A DNA stretch of 64,000 bases from positions 4,229,203 through 4,293,202 of the forward strand of contig NZ_JAGINW010000001.1 in NCBI RefSeq assembly GCF_017876405.1, in the 5' to 3' direction. The stretch comes from Kibdelosporangium banguiense (lineage in GTDB: Bacteria > Actinomycetota > Actinomycetes > Mycobacteriales > Pseudonocardiaceae). The notes beneath the pieces were generated by a model that was given only the letters and a program-made list of their open reading frames with translations, was not told the DNA's origin and ran no database searches. The translations under genes were made by a program, and so were the position numbers. This document shows, one piece after another, positions 1 through 7,177 of this stretch; position 1 is the first letter of the stretch; each line of letters opens with the position of its first letter.

Positions 1-1
1 G

Positions 2-250
2 ATCAAGTTTCAGGGACGCCAACTGGTCCCACTGCAGTGACCGGCTGGTGAACCAGGTGCGCGCGGTCAGGCCCGTCGCGTCCGCTGTCGTCCGGTGGCG
101 CACCACCCACACCACGATCACGATCGGTACCAAGTAGATCGCGTACAACCCGGGTGCGGCGAAGGCGAACGGTGTCGCGGCCACCGCGAGCAGCAGCGGC
201 GCGAGGAGGGCGGTCGGCGGAGTCCGGAAGACGACCTTGCTTACGGTCAC
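2..250 (-). CDS. PH-domain membrane protein, CFP6-like (cut by window edge)
   Basis: Only the first 83 or so residues are present; the gene runs off the left edge. From a GTG at 250 the frame gives two hydrophobic stretches (TALLAPLLLAV and AIYLVPIVIVVWVV), then a basic turn and the segment TARTWFTSRSLQWDQLASLKL-like start of a bacterial PH domain. That is the layout of actinobacterial membrane-anchored PH proteins. From memory, the mycobacterial homologue CFP6 also lies divergent from ilvB, which supports the call. A second in-frame GTG at 265 is possible and neither has a strong ribosome site. Its biochemical role is unknown; PH-type domains often bind lipids or proteins. Confidence 0.6.
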   Translation of the reverse strand, partial: MTVSKVVFRTPPTALLAPLLLAVAATPFAFAAPGLYAIYLVPIVIVVWVVRHRTTADATGLTARTWFTSRSLQWDQLASLKLD

Positions 251-335
251 GCATCGATGGTGCACCTTCGGCGGTGACAGCGCGGAGCCGGGTCCCCCGG
301 ATGGGTCCACTATCCGGGAACAGCGTCCCGTAGAT

Positions 336-372
336 TTGACGCACGCGCACAACCCGCACTACGGTCGGCTGT
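336..372 (+). promoter_or_regulatory. Promoter of the ilvB leader, leaderless start
   Basis: A -35 box TTGACG (336-341) and a -10 box TACGGT (360-365) are separated by 18 bases. The -10 box ends 7 bases before the ATG at 373, so transcription should begin at or next to the A of that start codon and the leader peptide would be read from a leaderless message. No Shine-Dalgarno sequence is visible, as expected for that arrangement. The rest of 251-335 holds nothing else recognisable. Confidence 0.65.
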
Positions 373-420
373 ATGTTCAACCCGATTGGTCTCGTACTTC
401 CCAAGCGCGTCGACGCTTAG
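373..420 (+). CDS. ilvB leader peptide (15 aa), attenuator sensor
   Basis: A 15-codon reading frame encodes MFNPIGLVLPKRVDA. It carries Ile5, Leu7, Val8, Leu9 and Val13, so five of 15 residues are branched-chain amino acids. It starts at the predicted transcription start and stops at 418-420, inside the loop side of a strong hairpin that is followed by a terminator, about 109 bases before ilvB. This is the classic layout of a ribosome-stalling leader peptide. Attenuation of ilvBNC by such a leader is known in Corynebacterium glutamicum; the assignment here is by analogy and sequence layout. When charged tRNA for Ile, Leu or Val runs short, ribosomes would pause at codons 5-9. Confidence 0.75.
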   Translation: MFNPIGLVLPKRVDA

Positions 421-443
421 GAGCAACAGACTCGTCGACGCGC
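405..443 (+). promoter_or_regulatory. ilvB attenuator, 1:2 (protector) hairpin
   Basis: GCGCGTCGAC (405-414) is perfectly complementary to GTCGACGCGC (434-443), a 10-bp stem whose 5' arm lies in codons 11-14 of the leader peptide and whose loop holds the stop codon. A ribosome stalled on codons 5-9 would cover or crowd the 5' arm and free the 3' arm, which directly abuts the terminator. How the freed arm disables the terminator is not obvious by eye; partial pairing of its GTCG with the CGAC at 454-457 is one option. Confidence 0.65.
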
Positions 444-444
444 G

Positions 445-481
445 ACCCTCGTGCGACCCATCCGGTCGGCGGGGGTTTTTT
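445..481 (+). terminator. ilvB attenuator terminator
   Basis: ACCCTCG (445-451) pairs with CGGGGGT (470-476), with one G-U pair, around an inner GACC/GGTC stem, and is followed by a run of six T (476-481). This is an intrinsic terminator placed between the leader peptide and ilvB, about 48 bases before the ilvB start. Full-length transcripts of the ilv genes require read-through here. Confidence 0.7.
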
Positions 482-528
482 CGTGTCCGGACCCCTACCC
501 GACCACCAGACCCACGAGGCAGAAACCG

Positions 529-2367
529 ATGACCAGCGCTACATCGCGACCCGCCGCGAAACCCGGGGCGCCAGGACCATCCCCGGCCAACCGTCCGAAA
601 CCAGCGCCGCCCTCCGGTGCCCCGGTGCGTGTCACCGGCGCCCAGTCGCTGGTCCGTTCGCTCGAGGCAGTCGGTTGCGAGGTGGTCTTCGGCATTCCCG
701 GGGGAACCATCCTGCCGGCGTACGACCCGCTGCTCGACTCGACCAAGGTGCGTCACGTCCTGGTCCGTCATGAGCAGGGCGCAGGCCACGCGGCCACCGG
801 ATACGCGCAGGCCACGGGCAAGGTCGGCGTCTGCATGGCCACCAGTGGCCCGGGCGCGACGAACCTTGTCACCCCCTTGGCCGACGCCAACATGGACTCG
901 GTCCCGGTCGTGGCCATCACCGGCCAGCAGACCCGGGCCCTGATCGGTACGGACGCCTTCCAGGAGGCGGACATCTGCGGCATCACGCTGCCGATCACCA
1001 AGCACAACTTCCTCGTCACCGATCCGGCGGAGATCCCGCGGACGATCGCCGAGGCGTTCCACCTCGCCGCCACCGGCCGACCCGGCCCGGTGCTGGTGGA
1101 CATCCCCAAGGACGTGCTGCAGGAGACCACCTCCTTCTCCTGGCCGCCCGAGATCCACCTGCCTGGCTACCGGCCGACGACCCGGCCGCACGGCAAGCAG
1201 GTGCGCGAGGCCGCGAAGCTGATCGCGGCGGCCCGCCGTCCGGTGCTCTACGTCGGTGGCGGCGTGATCAAGGCACAGGCCTCGGCCGAGCTGCTCAGGC
1301 TGGCCGAGCTGACCAACATCCCGGTGGTCACCACGCTGATGGCGCGGGGTGCGTTCCCGGACTCGCACCCGCAGCACCTCGGCATGCCCGGTATGCACGG
1401 ATCGGTGGCGGCAGTGGGCTGCCTGCAGCGATCCGACCTGATCATCGCGCTCGGCGCCCGGTTCGACGACCGGGTGACGGGCAAGCTCGAGTCGTTCGCG
1501 CCGGACGCCTCGATCGTGCACGCGGACATCGACCCGGCGGAGATCTCCAAGAACCGCAAGGCCGACGTGCCGATCGTCGGGGACTGCAAGGAGATCATCA
1601 CCGAGCTGATCACCGCGGTGCAGGCCGAGCTGGAGCGCGCCAAGGCCGACCTGACGCCGTGGTGGGCGCAGGTCAACAGCTGGCGCGAGACGTTCCCGGC
1701 CGGGTACGAGTGGCCCTCGGACGGCACGTTGTCGCCGCAGTACGTCATCGAGCGGATCGGCCAGCTCGTCGGCCCGGACGCGATCTACACCGCGGGTGTC
1801 GGCCAGCACCAGATGTGGGCCGCGCAGTTCGTGAAGTACGAGAAGCCGATGAGCTGGATCAACTCCGGTGGCCTCGGCACGATGGGCTTCGCCGTGCCCG
1901 CCGCGATGGGCGCCAAGTTCGGCATGCCGGACAAGGAAGTCTGGGCCATCGACGGCGACGGCTGCTTCCAGATGACCAACCAGGAGCTGGCGACCTGCGC
2001 CATCGAGGGCGCGCCGATCAAGGTCGCGGTGATCAACAACGGCAACCTGGGCATGGTCCGGCAATGGCAGAACCTGTTCTACTCCGAGCGGTACTCCAAC
2101 ACCGACCTGGGCACCCACAAGCACCGCATCCCGGACTTCACACTGCTGGCCGAGGCGCTGGGCTGCGCGGGCCTGCGATGTGACACAAAGGACGGTGTGG
2201 ACGCGGTCATCCAGCGGGCACTGGAGATCAACGACCGGCCGGTCGTGATCGACTTCGTGGTCGGCAAGGACGCGCAGGTGTGGCCGATGGTCGCGGCGGG
2301 CACCGGCAACGACGAGATCATGGCCGCCCGCGGCATCCGCCCACTGTTCGACGAAGATGAAATCTAG
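529..2367 (+). CDS. ilvB: Acetolactate synthase large (catalytic) subunit
   Basis: A 612-residue thiamine-diphosphate enzyme that condenses two pyruvates to acetolactate (valine, leucine) or pyruvate with 2-oxobutyrate to acetohydroxybutyrate (isoleucine). The N-terminal pyrimidine domain has the catalytic glutamate in RHEQGAGHAATGYA (near residue 82), a central FAD-binding region follows, and the C-terminal diphosphate domain has IDGDGCFQMTNQEL (near 473-486) for Mg-ThDP. The ATG at 529 follows GAGGC; the open frame extends upstream to 451 but would run through the attenuator, so 529 is chosen. The first 40 residues are a Pro/Ala-rich extension usual in actinobacteria. ilvN begins 49 bases after the stop, so they form one unit. 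Confidence 0.95.
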   Translation: MTSATSRPAAKPGAPGPSPANRPKPAPPSGAPVRVTGAQSLVRSLEAVGCEVVFGIPGGTILPAYDPLLDSTKVRHVLVRHEQGAGHAATGYAQATGKVGVCMATSGPGATNLVTPLADANMDSVPVVAITGQQTRALIGTDAFQEADICGITLPITKHNFLVTDPAEIPRTIAEAFHLAATGRPGPVLVDIPKDVLQETTSFSWPPEIHLPGYRPTTRPHGKQVREAAKLIAAARRPVLYVGGGVIKAQASAELLRLAELTNIPVVTTLMARGAFPDSHPQHLGMPGMHGSVAAVGCLQRSDLIIALGARFDDRVTGKLESFAPDASIVHADIDPAEISKNRKADVPIVGDCKEIITELITAVQAELERAKADLTPWWAQVNSWRETFPAGYEWPSDGTLSPQYVIERIGQLVGPDAIYTAGVGQHQMWAAQFVKYEKPMSWINSGGLGTMGFAVPAAMGAKFGMPDKEVWAIDGDGCFQMTNQELATCAIEGAPIKVAVINNGNLGMVRQWQNLFYSERYSNTDLGTHKHRIPDFTLLAEALGCAGLRCDTKDGVDAVIQRALEINDRPVVIDFVVGKDAQVWPMVAAGTGNDEIMAARGIRPLFDEDEI

Positions 2368-2415
2368 CGTTGGCGGCCGGAGCCGCGAGGATCGCAACGA
2401 CGAGGATGAGATCTG

Positions 2416-2922
2416 ATGTCCACGCACACTCTGAGCGTTCTAGTCGAGAACAAGCCCGGTGTCCTTGCCCGGGTCGCCGGGCTGTTCTCCCGGCGTGGCT
2501 TCAACATCGAGTCGCTCGCGGTCGGCCCGACCGAGCATCCGGACGTGTCCAGGATGACGATCGTGGTCGCGGTCGACGAGCTGCCACTCGAACAGGTGAC
2601 AAAACAGCTCAACAAACTGGTGAACGTCATCAAGATCGTCGAGCTCGAGCCGAGTTCGGCGGTCCAGCGGGAACTGCTGCTGGTCAAGGTCCGGGCCGAC
2701 GCCACCGTGCGCAGCCAGGTCCTGGAGACCGTGCAGCTGTTCCGCGCCAAGGTGGTCGACGTCTCACCGGAGGCGCTGACCATCGAGGCGACCGGCACCG
2801 CGGACAAGATCGAGGCACTGCGCCGGATGCTCGAGCCCTACGGGGTGCGTGAGATGGTGCAGTCCGGCATGGTCGCCATCGGCCGCGGGCCCCGTTCGAT
2901 CACCGCGACCGCGGTGCGCTGA
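2416..2922 (+). CDS. ilvN: Acetolactate synthase small (regulatory) subunit
   Basis: A 168-residue regulatory subunit that binds valine through an N-terminal ACT domain and raises the activity of IlvB. The sequence opens STHTLSVLVENKPGVLARVAGLFSRRGFNI, the ACT signature around residues 2-31 (written here in outline), and the C-terminal half matches the ALS_ss_C domain. Length is standard for the family. The ATG at 2416 is preceded by a purine-rich GACGAGGATGAG. It sits between ilvB and ilvC and is expected to share the attenuated transcript. Confidence 0.93.
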   Translation: MSTHTLSVLVENKPGVLARVAGLFSRRGFNIESLAVGPTEHPDVSRMTIVVAVDELPLEQVTKQLNKLVNVIKIVELEPSSAVQRELLLVKVRADATVRSQVLETVQLFRAKVVDVSPEALTIEATGTADKIEALRRMLEPYGVREMVQSGMVAIGRGPRSITATAVR

Positions 2923-2951
2923 TTTCCGACAGGCTGACAAGGAAGAATTAC

Positions 2952-3965
2952 ATGAGTGTCGAGATCTTTTACGACGATGACGCCGACCTCGGTGTACTGC
3001 AGGACAAGAAGGTCGCGGTCATCGGATACGGCAGCCAGGGCCACGCGCACGCGCTGAGCCTGCGCGACTCGGGCGTGGACGTGCGCATCGGCCTGCAGCC
3101 GGGCTCGAAGTCCCGGGCGAAGGCCGAGGAGCAGGGCCTGCGCGTGCTGACCCCGGCCGAGGCCTCGGCCGAGGCGGACATCGTGATGCTGCTGGCGCCG
3201 GACACCAAGCAGAAGAAGATCTACGACGAGGAGATCGCGCCGAACCTGCAGGCAGGCAACGCGATCGCCTTCGGGCACGGCTTCAACATCCGCTACGGCC
3301 TGATCCAGCCGTCGGCCGACATCGACGTGTTCATGATCGCGCCGAAGGGCCCGGGTCACCTGGTCCGCCGCCAGTTCGTCGACGGCAAAGGCGTGCCCTG
3401 CCTGATCGCGATCGAGCAGGACGCCAGTGGCAACGCGCAGGCCCTCGCGCTGGCGTACGCCAAGGGCATCGGCGGCAGCCGGGCCGGCGTCATCAAGACG
3501 ACCTTCAAGGAAGAGACCGAGACGGACCTCTTCGGCGAGCAGGCCGTGCTCTGCGGTGGCGCGTCCGCGTTGGTGCAGAACGGTTTCGAGGTGCTGACCG
3601 AGGCCGGCTACGCGCCGGAGATCGCGTACTTCGAGGTCCTGCACGAGCTCAAGCTGATCGTGGACCTGATGTACGAGGGCGGCATCGCCCGGATGCGTTA
3701 CTCGGTCTCCGACACGGCTGAGTACGGCGACGTCACCCGCGGCCCGCGCGTGATCAACCCGGCCGTGAAGGAAGAAATGCGCAAGATCCTGGGCGAGATC
3801 CAGGACGGCACGTTCGCCAAGGAATGGGTGGCCGAGGACGCTTCTGGCCGTGCGAACTTCCAGAAGCTGCAGGCCGAGGGCGAGCAGCACCCGATCGAGG
3901 AAGTGGGCCGCAAACTGCGTGGCCTGATGTCCTGGGTCGACCGGCCGTTGACCGACACCGCCTGA
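2952..3965 (+). CDS. ilvC: Ketol-acid reductoisomerase
   Basis: A 337-residue class I NADPH-dependent enzyme that isomerises and reduces acetolactate or acetohydroxybutyrate to the dihydroxy acid, the second common step of valine/leucine/isoleucine synthesis. The Rossmann motif is VIGYGSQGHAHALSLRDSG near residues 23-41. Downstream are the Mg-binding acidic residues in the family segments FKEETETDLFGEQ and the C-terminal knotted domain (EVLHELKLIVDLMYEGG). ATG 2952 has AAGGAAG eight bases upstream and lies 29 bases after ilvN. A strong terminator follows, ending the ilv operon. Confidence 0.95.
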   Translation: MSVEIFYDDDADLGVLQDKKVAVIGYGSQGHAHALSLRDSGVDVRIGLQPGSKSRAKAEEQGLRVLTPAEASAEADIVMLLAPDTKQKKIYDEEIAPNLQAGNAIAFGHGFNIRYGLIQPSADIDVFMIAPKGPGHLVRRQFVDGKGVPCLIAIEQDASGNAQALALAYAKGIGGSRAGVIKTTFKEETETDLFGEQAVLCGGASALVQNGFEVLTEAGYAPEIAYFEVLHELKLIVDLMYEGGIARMRYSVSDTAEYGDVTRGPRVINPAVKEEMRKILGEIQDGTFAKEWVAEDASGRANFQKLQAEGEQHPIEEVGRKLRGLMSWVDRPLTDTA

Positions 3966-3980
3966 TCTCTTTCCCTGGAA

Positions 3981-4012
3981 TGCCCCCTCGGGAGATCACT
4001 CCTGAGGGGGCA
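3981..4012. terminator. Terminator after ilvC, shared with the convergent gene
   Basis: TGCCCCCTC (3981-3989) pairs with GAGGGGGCA (4004-4012), and the stem continues inward as GGGAG/CTCCT around a 4-base loop, 14 pairs with one G-U. It lies between the stop of ilvC and the stop of the oppositely oriented hydrolase gene, so it can end both transcripts. Confidence 0.8.
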
Positions 4013-4021
4013 TTCGATTTC

Positions 4022-4876
4022 TCAGCGGAAGTAGCCGTCGAACATGATCCGGCTTATCCCGGTCGTGGTTTCCATACCCACGATGTCGCCGTTGTCGACC
4101 ACCTGGGTGTTGTTCATGATGGCGAGGGTGTAGCGCTCGCCGGGGCCGACAAAGCCCACCGAGTTCACCAGCCACGAGCCGTCTTCGTTGTCGTCGGCCC
4201 AGCCGTTCTTGTTGCCCGGCCGGGCGGCGGGACCGGCTCCCCAGACGCCCCACTGCTGGTTGACGTCGACCGAACGCATCTCGTTGACGATGTAGTCGCG
4301 GTGCGCGGCCGGGAGTTTGGTCAGCACGAAGTTCATCAGCCGGTCGAGGTCGTCGGCCGTGGTGAGAATCCAGCCCCAGTGATGTGGATGCTCGTCGGTG
4401 AATCGCATGTCGGTCATCCCGTAAGCGGGAAAGCGGGTCGCGAAGTCCTCGCCGCCGTAGCGATTCCACAGCGTGTGGGCCGCGTTGTTGTCGCTGGAGT
4501 TCAGCATCAGGTGCATCAGGTTGCGGTCCTCGGCCGTCAGCGTGATGACACCGGCGTCGTTACGCAGCAGCAGATCCACCACCATGGCGAGTTTGGGGGT
4601 GGAACACGCCCAGACAAGTGTGTCCGAATGGGTGCTGCGCCAGACCGCGCCGGTTTTGCGGTCCCGGACGACAATTCCGGCGAAACCGGGGCGGCTTTCG
4701 GCATAGGCGTTCGCCTGGACGATGCGTTTGAGCAGTTTCGGGTCGAAATGGCCTTTGTAGGACGCTGATTCCGCGGCGGTGGCAGGGGTGGCGCCGGCCG
4801 CCGGAACGGTTAATGGGAGGGAGCAGGCGGCCACGAGAAGGGCGGCCCCGATCACTCGTTTGTTGATCATGCTCAT
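4022..4876 (-). CDS. Secreted serine hydrolase of the class A beta-lactamase fold
   Basis: From the ATG at 4876 the product is 284 residues. It opens with a positively charged, hydrophobic signal (INKRVIGAALLVAACSLPLTV); the VAAC at the end of the hydrophobic core could be a lipobox, or cleavage may fall after the later Ala-rich stretch. The serine-enzyme triad is visible: STPK (S near 92, SxxK), SDN (128-130) and a KNG motif near 223 in place of KTG. These place it in the beta-lactamase/penicillin-binding superfamily. The Glu166 region of true class A enzymes is not clear, so activity on beta-lactams is unproven. An upstream ATG at 4906 is less likely because the signal would be buried. It is convergent with ilvC. 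Confidence 0.75.
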   Translation of the reverse strand: MSMINKRVIGAALLVAACSLPLTVPAAGATPATAAESASYKGHFDPKLLKRIVQANAYAESRPGFAGIVVRDRKTGAVWRSTHSDTLVWACSTPKLAMVVDLLLRNDAGVITLTAEDRNLMHLMLNSSDNNAAHTLWNRYGGEDFATRFPAYGMTDMRFTDEHPHHWGWILTTADDLDRLMNFVLTKLPAAHRDYIVNEMRSVDVNQQWGVWGAGPAARPGNKNGWADDNEDGSWLVNSVGFVGPGERYTLAIMNNTQVVDNGDIVGMETTTGISRIMFDGYFR

Positions 4877-4966
4877 GACATCGCAACATAGCAGGGTCGC
4901 GCCCATGTCAGATCTTCTTCGACGAGATCACGACGACCGGCCATCCCCGTGCCGGTGAGGGTCGGG

Positions 4967-4979
4967 TATACCTAGCGTT
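4967..4979 (+). promoter_or_regulatory. -10 box of the DUF397 gene, leaderless start
   Basis: TATACC (4967-4972) ends 7 bases before the ATG at 4980, the same distance as at other leaderless genes of this window. No ribosome site precedes the ATG. No convincing -35 box is seen. Confidence 0.4.
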
Positions 4980-5255
4980 ATGAATGGTGACAGCGCGCCC
5001 ATCTATGACAACAAGGCGCATGTGAGGGGCAAACTGGACCTCAAGGACGCCGAATGGCAGCGGGCGGCCGAGCCGGGTGCGGACCCCGACGGTGAGTACG
5101 TCGAGATCGCGTTTGTCGAGCACACGGACGGCGTGACCTATACCGCGATGCGCAATTCCAAGTATCCGGATGGCACGATTCTGGTGTTCACTCCCAGCGA
5201 GTGGGACGCGTTCGTGCAGGGTGTCCGGGCCGGGGAGTTCGACGAGCCCTGGTGA
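4980..5255 (+). CDS. DUF397 protein
   Basis: A 91-residue acidic protein. Its C-terminal half has the DUF397 hallmark RNSKYPDGTILVFTPSEWDAF, which in this family is usually RDSKdPdGPvLtFtpaEWaaF. DUF397 genes are abundant in Streptomyces and Pseudonocardiaceae, mostly near XRE regulators, but this one stands alone between a serine hydrolase and serA. The N-terminal half (residues 1-45) is a short charged extension of unknown role. Function is not established; several relatives modulate partner XRE regulators. Confidence 0.75.
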   Translation: MNGDSAPIYDNKAHVRGKLDLKDAEWQRAAEPGADPDGEYVEIAFVEHTDGVTYTAMRNSKYPDGTILVFTPSEWDAFVQGVRAGEFDEPW

Positions 5256-5303
5256 GTCACGAGAGCTGCGGCATAACCCAACTGTAACTCGCCTGTGAGG
5301 CTC

Positions 5304-5309
5304 TAGACT
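5304..5309 (+). promoter_or_regulatory. Candidate -10 box for serA
   Basis: TAGACT (5304-5309) matches the TAnnnT consensus and would give an untranslated leader of about 100 bases before serA. The -35 region is poor, so the call is tentative. Confidence 0.35.
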
Positions 5310-5416
5310 CCTGTGCGTCCGGGCCCGCTGCCGTACCCGGTCAGCGCGGTTCCGGCGATCTGGGCCGCACGGCTCCGCGCTTTCCCACCCAGTGAAATGA
5401 ACTTGGAGCCGTTGCC

Positions 5417-7015
5417 GTGACTGCAACAAGCCGACCTGTTGTTCTGATCGCCGAGAAGCTGGCGCCATCCGTGCTGGACGTGTTCGGCGAGGAGGTCGAG
5501 GTCCGTCACGTCGACGGGACCGACCGGCCCGCGTTGCTGTCCGAGGTCGCTGGGGCGGACGCGCTGCTGGTCCGTTCGGCGACCAAAGTGGACGCCGAGG
5601 TGCTGGCCGCGACCGACCGGCTCAAGGTCGTCGCCCGGGCCGGGGTCGGCCTGGACAACGTGGAGGTACCGGCCGCGACCGAACGCGGCGTGCTGGTGGT
5701 GAACGCCCCGACTTCCAACATCGTCTCGGCCGCCGAGCATGCCGTCGGCCTGCTGCTGTCGGTCGCCCGCCGGATTCCCGCGGCCGACCAGAGCCTGCAG
5801 GCCGGTGCCTGGAAGCGCAGCTCCTTCTCGGGTGTCGAGATCAACGGCAAGACCGTCGGCGTGGTGGGCCTCGGCAAGATCGGGCAGCTGTTCGCGGCCC
5901 GGCTGCAGGCCTTCGACACGAACGTGATCGCGTACGACCCGTACATCTCGCCTGCCCGGGCCGCGCAGCTGGGCATCGAGCTCGTCGAGCTGGACGAGCT
6001 GCTGGCCAGGGCCGACTTCATCTCGGTGCACCTGCCCAAGACCCCGGAGACCAAGGGCCTGATCGGCGCCGCGCAGCTGGCCAAGACCAAGCCGGGTGTG
6101 CTGATCGTCAACGCCGCCCGCGGTGGCCTGATCGACGAGCAGGCGCTGGCCGACGCGATCGCGTCGGGCCAGGTCGGCGGGGCGGGCATCGACGTGTTCG
6201 CCACCGAGCCGACCACGTCGAGCCCGCTGTTCGGCCTGCCGAACGTGGTGGTCACGCCGCACCTGGGCGCGTCCACCGAAGAGGCACAGGACCGCGCGGG
6301 CACGGACGTGGCCCGCAGCGTGCTGCTGGCGCTGCGCGGCGATTTCGTACCCGATGGGGTGAACGTCGTCGGTGGTGCAGTCGGCGACGAGGTCCGCCCG
6401 TACCTGCCGCTGACCCACAAGCTGGGCCTGGTGCTGGCCGCGACCGGCAACGGCACGCCGACGTCGCTCTCGGTCGAGGTCCGCGGTGAGCTGTCCAATG
6501 AGGACGTCTCGATCCTCGCGCTGGCCGCCGAGCGCGGAGCCTTCCACGGCCTGGTGGACTCCCCGGTGACGTTCGTGAACGCGCCGCGGCTGGCCGAGGA
6601 GCTGGGCGTCGAGGTCGACATCGTCAAGGAGTCGGAGAGCGCGGCACACCGCAGTCTGGTGACCTTGCGCGCGGTCTACCCGGACGGCGGGACGATCACG
6701 GTGTCCGGCACGGTCTCGGGCCTCGCTCAGGTCGAGAAGCTGGTCGGCTTCAACGGCCGCAGCTTCGACCTGCGCGCGGAGGGCACCGTGGTGCTGGCCG
6801 CGTACCAGGACCGTCCGGGTGTGATGGGCACGGTCGGCACGCTGCTCGGTGAGGCCGGCATCAACATCGAGGCCGCCCAGATCAGCCAGACCACGTCCGG
6901 CAACGACGCGATCATGCTGCTGCGTGTCGACCGCCAGGTGGACAGCTCGGTGCTCGACTCGATCGGCCTGAGCATCGCCGCCACCAACATCCGCGCCGTC
7001 CAGTTCGACGCGTGA
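5417..7015 (+). CDS. serA: D-3-phosphoglycerate dehydrogenase
   Basis: A 532-residue NAD-dependent enzyme for the first step of serine synthesis. The nucleotide fold VGVVGLGKIGQLFAARLQAF begins near residue 148; the catalytic Arg is in NAARGGLID (near 234), the Glu in GAGIDVFATEP and the His in TPHLGAST (near 281). The long form has an intervening domain and a C-terminal ACT domain (about 455-532) that in the mycobacterial enzyme gives serine feedback inhibition. The start is a GTG at 5417 preceded by TGGAGCC. A long perfect inverted repeat follows the stop. Confidence 0.94.
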   Translation: MTATSRPVVLIAEKLAPSVLDVFGEEVEVRHVDGTDRPALLSEVAGADALLVRSATKVDAEVLAATDRLKVVARAGVGLDNVEVPAATERGVLVVNAPTSNIVSAAEHAVGLLLSVARRIPAADQSLQAGAWKRSSFSGVEINGKTVGVVGLGKIGQLFAARLQAFDTNVIAYDPYISPARAAQLGIELVELDELLARADFISVHLPKTPETKGLIGAAQLAKTKPGVLIVNAARGGLIDEQALADAIASGQVGGAGIDVFATEPTTSSPLFGLPNVVVTPHLGASTEEAQDRAGTDVARSVLLALRGDFVPDGVNVVGGAVGDEVRPYLPLTHKLGLVLAATGNGTPTSLSVEVRGELSNEDVSILALAAERGAFHGLVDSPVTFVNAPRLAEELGVEVDIVKESESAAHRSLVTLRAVYPDGGTITVSGTVSGLAQVEKLVGFNGRSFDLRAEGTVVLAAYQDRPGVMGTVGTLLGEAGINIEAAQISQTTSGNDAIMLLRVDRQVDSSVLDSIGLSIAATNIRAVQFDA

Positions 7016-7022
7016 GTTGTGT

Positions 7023-7071
7023 CCCCAAAGTGGCTTTCGGAGCGCTGGATGCTCCGAAAGCCACTTTGGGG
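7023..7071. terminator. 21-bp perfect inverted repeat after serA
   Basis: The arm 7023-7043 (CCCCAAAGTGGCTTTCGGAGC in outline) is an exact reverse complement of 7051-7071, with a 7-base loop. It begins 8 bases after the serA stop and is a strong candidate terminator, although no T run follows. It resembles other long perfect repeats in this window with a GTGGC/GCCAC core. Confidence 0.65.
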
Positions 7072-7177
7072 GCAAACCCGAAGAGTTGATGTTCGTGCCG
7101 ATGGACTAGGCAATTGCGCCACCTCGCCGATAGGTTGCTTTCCGACGTCGATCAGACGCGGAGAGTGAGGCAGTCAA

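Noticed and set aside
310..2427. 705-codon open frame antisense to ilvB
   Set aside because: It is a GC-rich shadow of ilvB, is not similar to any family and has low-complexity R/H/V-rich composition. The same holds for the other long antisense frames over serA, the subtilase, ppk, recG and pyc.
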